NCBI GenBank assembly: GCA_020432595.1
Contig: JAGQGA010000077.1
Location: 1-13,739 of the forward strand
Source: Anaerolineales bacterium
GTDB lineage: Bacteria > Chloroflexota > Anaerolineae > Promineifilales > Promineifilaceae
DNA: 13,739 nt
Direction of reading: 5' to 3'
The notes beneath the pieces are model-generated. The model was not told the DNA's origin, made no database searches, and worked only from the letters and a program-made list of their open reading frames with translations. Shown in pieces: positions 13,013 through 13,739 of the stretch. How positions within the stretch are numbered: the first letter of the stretch is position 1; each line of letters opens with the position of its first letter. Made by a program: the position numbers and the translations under genes.

Positions 13013-13258
13013 TTAAGCTGGGGCGGCCGCGCTGGTCGCCTCTTTAGCCGTTTGATATTCACGCCACGCTTGGTTAAAAGCAAGCACATGAACTAGTTCG
13101 CCATGCCGGGTGATAATGTCGGCCCACTTTTTGTGTTCATCGTTATTGCGCCGAGGCACATAGGCGGGTTCCAATTTGGTCATTATTTGCGCCAATTTGC
13201 CGATAGCGTCTTGGCGCTCCATTTGCTTGAGCAACCAGGCTTTAAACGTTAATTCCAT
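13013..13258 (-). CDS. YozE/SAM-like small protein
   Basis: 81 residues from the ATG at 13258, chosen over a longer frame start at 13324 because AAAGGAA lies 8 nt upstream and homology-like sequence starts here. FKAWLLKQMERQDAIGKLAQ and HGELVHVLAFNQAWREYQ match the YozE SAM-like pattern (F..WL..Q..R.D.IG.LA and a late AW.EY). YozE is a small helical-bundle protein of unknown function. It lies 118 nt downstream of the S1 gene on the same strand and may be co-transcribed. The C-terminal tail (ATSAAAPA) is low-complexity. Confidence 0.7.
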   Translation of the reverse strand: MELTFKAWLLKQMERQDAIGKLAQIMTKLEPAYVPRRNNDEHKKWADIITRHGELVHVLAFNQAWREYQTAKEATSAAAPA

Positions 13259-13376
13259 TTGTACAGTTCCTTTGAAAACTAAAACGTGGGTGAATATCAA
13301 GGGCCTTGTAACCGAGCTTTCCATCGCTTGCCCTTCAGCCGTGAACGAGACTTAGAACCTTCGGCTATGTAATGGG

Positions 13377-13739
13377 CTAGGCATAAACAAGCTCTGCCTG
13401 CTCTTGGCTTTCGTTAAAAGTGGTTGCCGATTGTCCCCGCTGCCAAATCCACTCCATTTCTTCATGTTGGCTTAGCCGTCGCTGGCTAAGCGCCAGCCGC
13501 TGACGCTCCGGCTCGATGCGAAGAATCCGAGCCAAAACAATGTCACCAGAGGCAAGCACATCTTGCGGTTCAAAACCCTGCATACCACGTATTTCGCTGG
13601 TGTGAATCAGACCTTCTATCCCTTCGCCCACAAGGACAAAGGCACCGAAGTCGGCAACATTGGTTACAACCCCTTCAATGGTCTCGCCAGGAGCGTGCTT
13701 TTGGGCAAACAGCTCCCAAGGGCTTTCTAAGACCGCTTT
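13377..13739 (-). CDS. S1-domain protein, C-terminal part (partial)
   Basis: The last 120 codons of a gene entering from the right edge. It contains one S1 domain (about residues 18-91 of the visible part: GVVTNVADFGAFVLVGEGIE, GLIHTSEI, RILRIEPERQRLALSQ). The preceding SPWELFAQKHAPGETIEG is the usual bridge between consecutive S1 repeats, so at least one more lies outside. A Gln/Glu-rich tail follows. It is either the main ribosomal protein S1 or a paralogue of the four-domain gene at 781-1932. No exact AACGGCCGTT is present. Confidence 0.85.
   Translation of the reverse strand, partial: KAVLESPWELFAQKHAPGETIEGVVTNVADFGAFVLVGEGIEGLIHTSEIRGMQGFEPQDVLASGDIVLARILRIEPERQRLALSQRRLSQHEEMEWIWQRGQSATTFNESQEQAELVYA

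Noticed and set aside
13259..13324. A longer start for the YozE-like protein
   Set aside because: The ATG at 13258 has AAAGGAA at good spacing and family-like sequence begins there.

Overview
This 13.7 kb window is bacterial chromosome centred on an arginine-biosynthesis gene cluster on the + strand. No taxonomic marker settles the host. The mix of a two-repeat Clp N domain (ClpC type), multi-S1-domain genes, a secreted DUF348/G5/3D protein, a short-period-repeat-filled operon and a compact high-GC arg cluster suggests to me a Chloroflexota (Anaerolineae-like) genome; this is inference, not proof.

Left flank (1-1932, minus strand): the 5' end of a clpC-like gene (running off the left edge), a possible small coupled ORF in front of it, then a four-S1-domain RNA-binding protein with its own promoter and terminator. 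At 2094-2217 lies the SRP (4.5S) RNA gene, followed by a secreted G5/3D-domain cell-wall-type protein (2291-3694). Next is a strong-looking promoter (3735-3762), a roughly 150-nt leader or small RNA with two tandem terminator hairpins, and then the arg cluster.

Arg cluster (4006-12997, all +): argC, argB, argD, a two-domain GNAT protein (ArgA-like N-acetylglutamate synthase fused to a YpeA-like acetyltransferase), an M20-family ArgE/DapE-like protein with altered active-site residues, a low-GC Imm1-like gene coupled by an ATGA overlap, argJ, a small two-helix membrane protein, and argH. Together ArgA/ArgJ, ArgB, ArgC, ArgD and ArgJ (or the ArgE-like protein) would take glutamate to ornithine, and ArgH does the last step; argF, argG and carAB are not in the window. 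The right flank (13013-13739, minus) has a small YozE-like protein and the C-terminal end of another S1-domain protein.

Two patterns dominate beyond the genes. (1) The 10-bp palindrome AACGGCCGTT occurs 19 times exactly between 2025 and 12190, 18 of them inside genes, where it mostly encodes Thr-Ala-Val; about 0.01 copies are expected by chance. It sits where the + strand changes from G-rich to C-rich. It is absent from the low-GC Imm1-like gene and from the flanking clpC and S1 genes. (2) Nearly every gap in the arg cluster is filled with short-period repeats (7-mers GGAGATT/AGAGATT, a 10-mer, CACAGAG-type units) arranged mostly as long hairpins, often starting inside the preceding stop codon.
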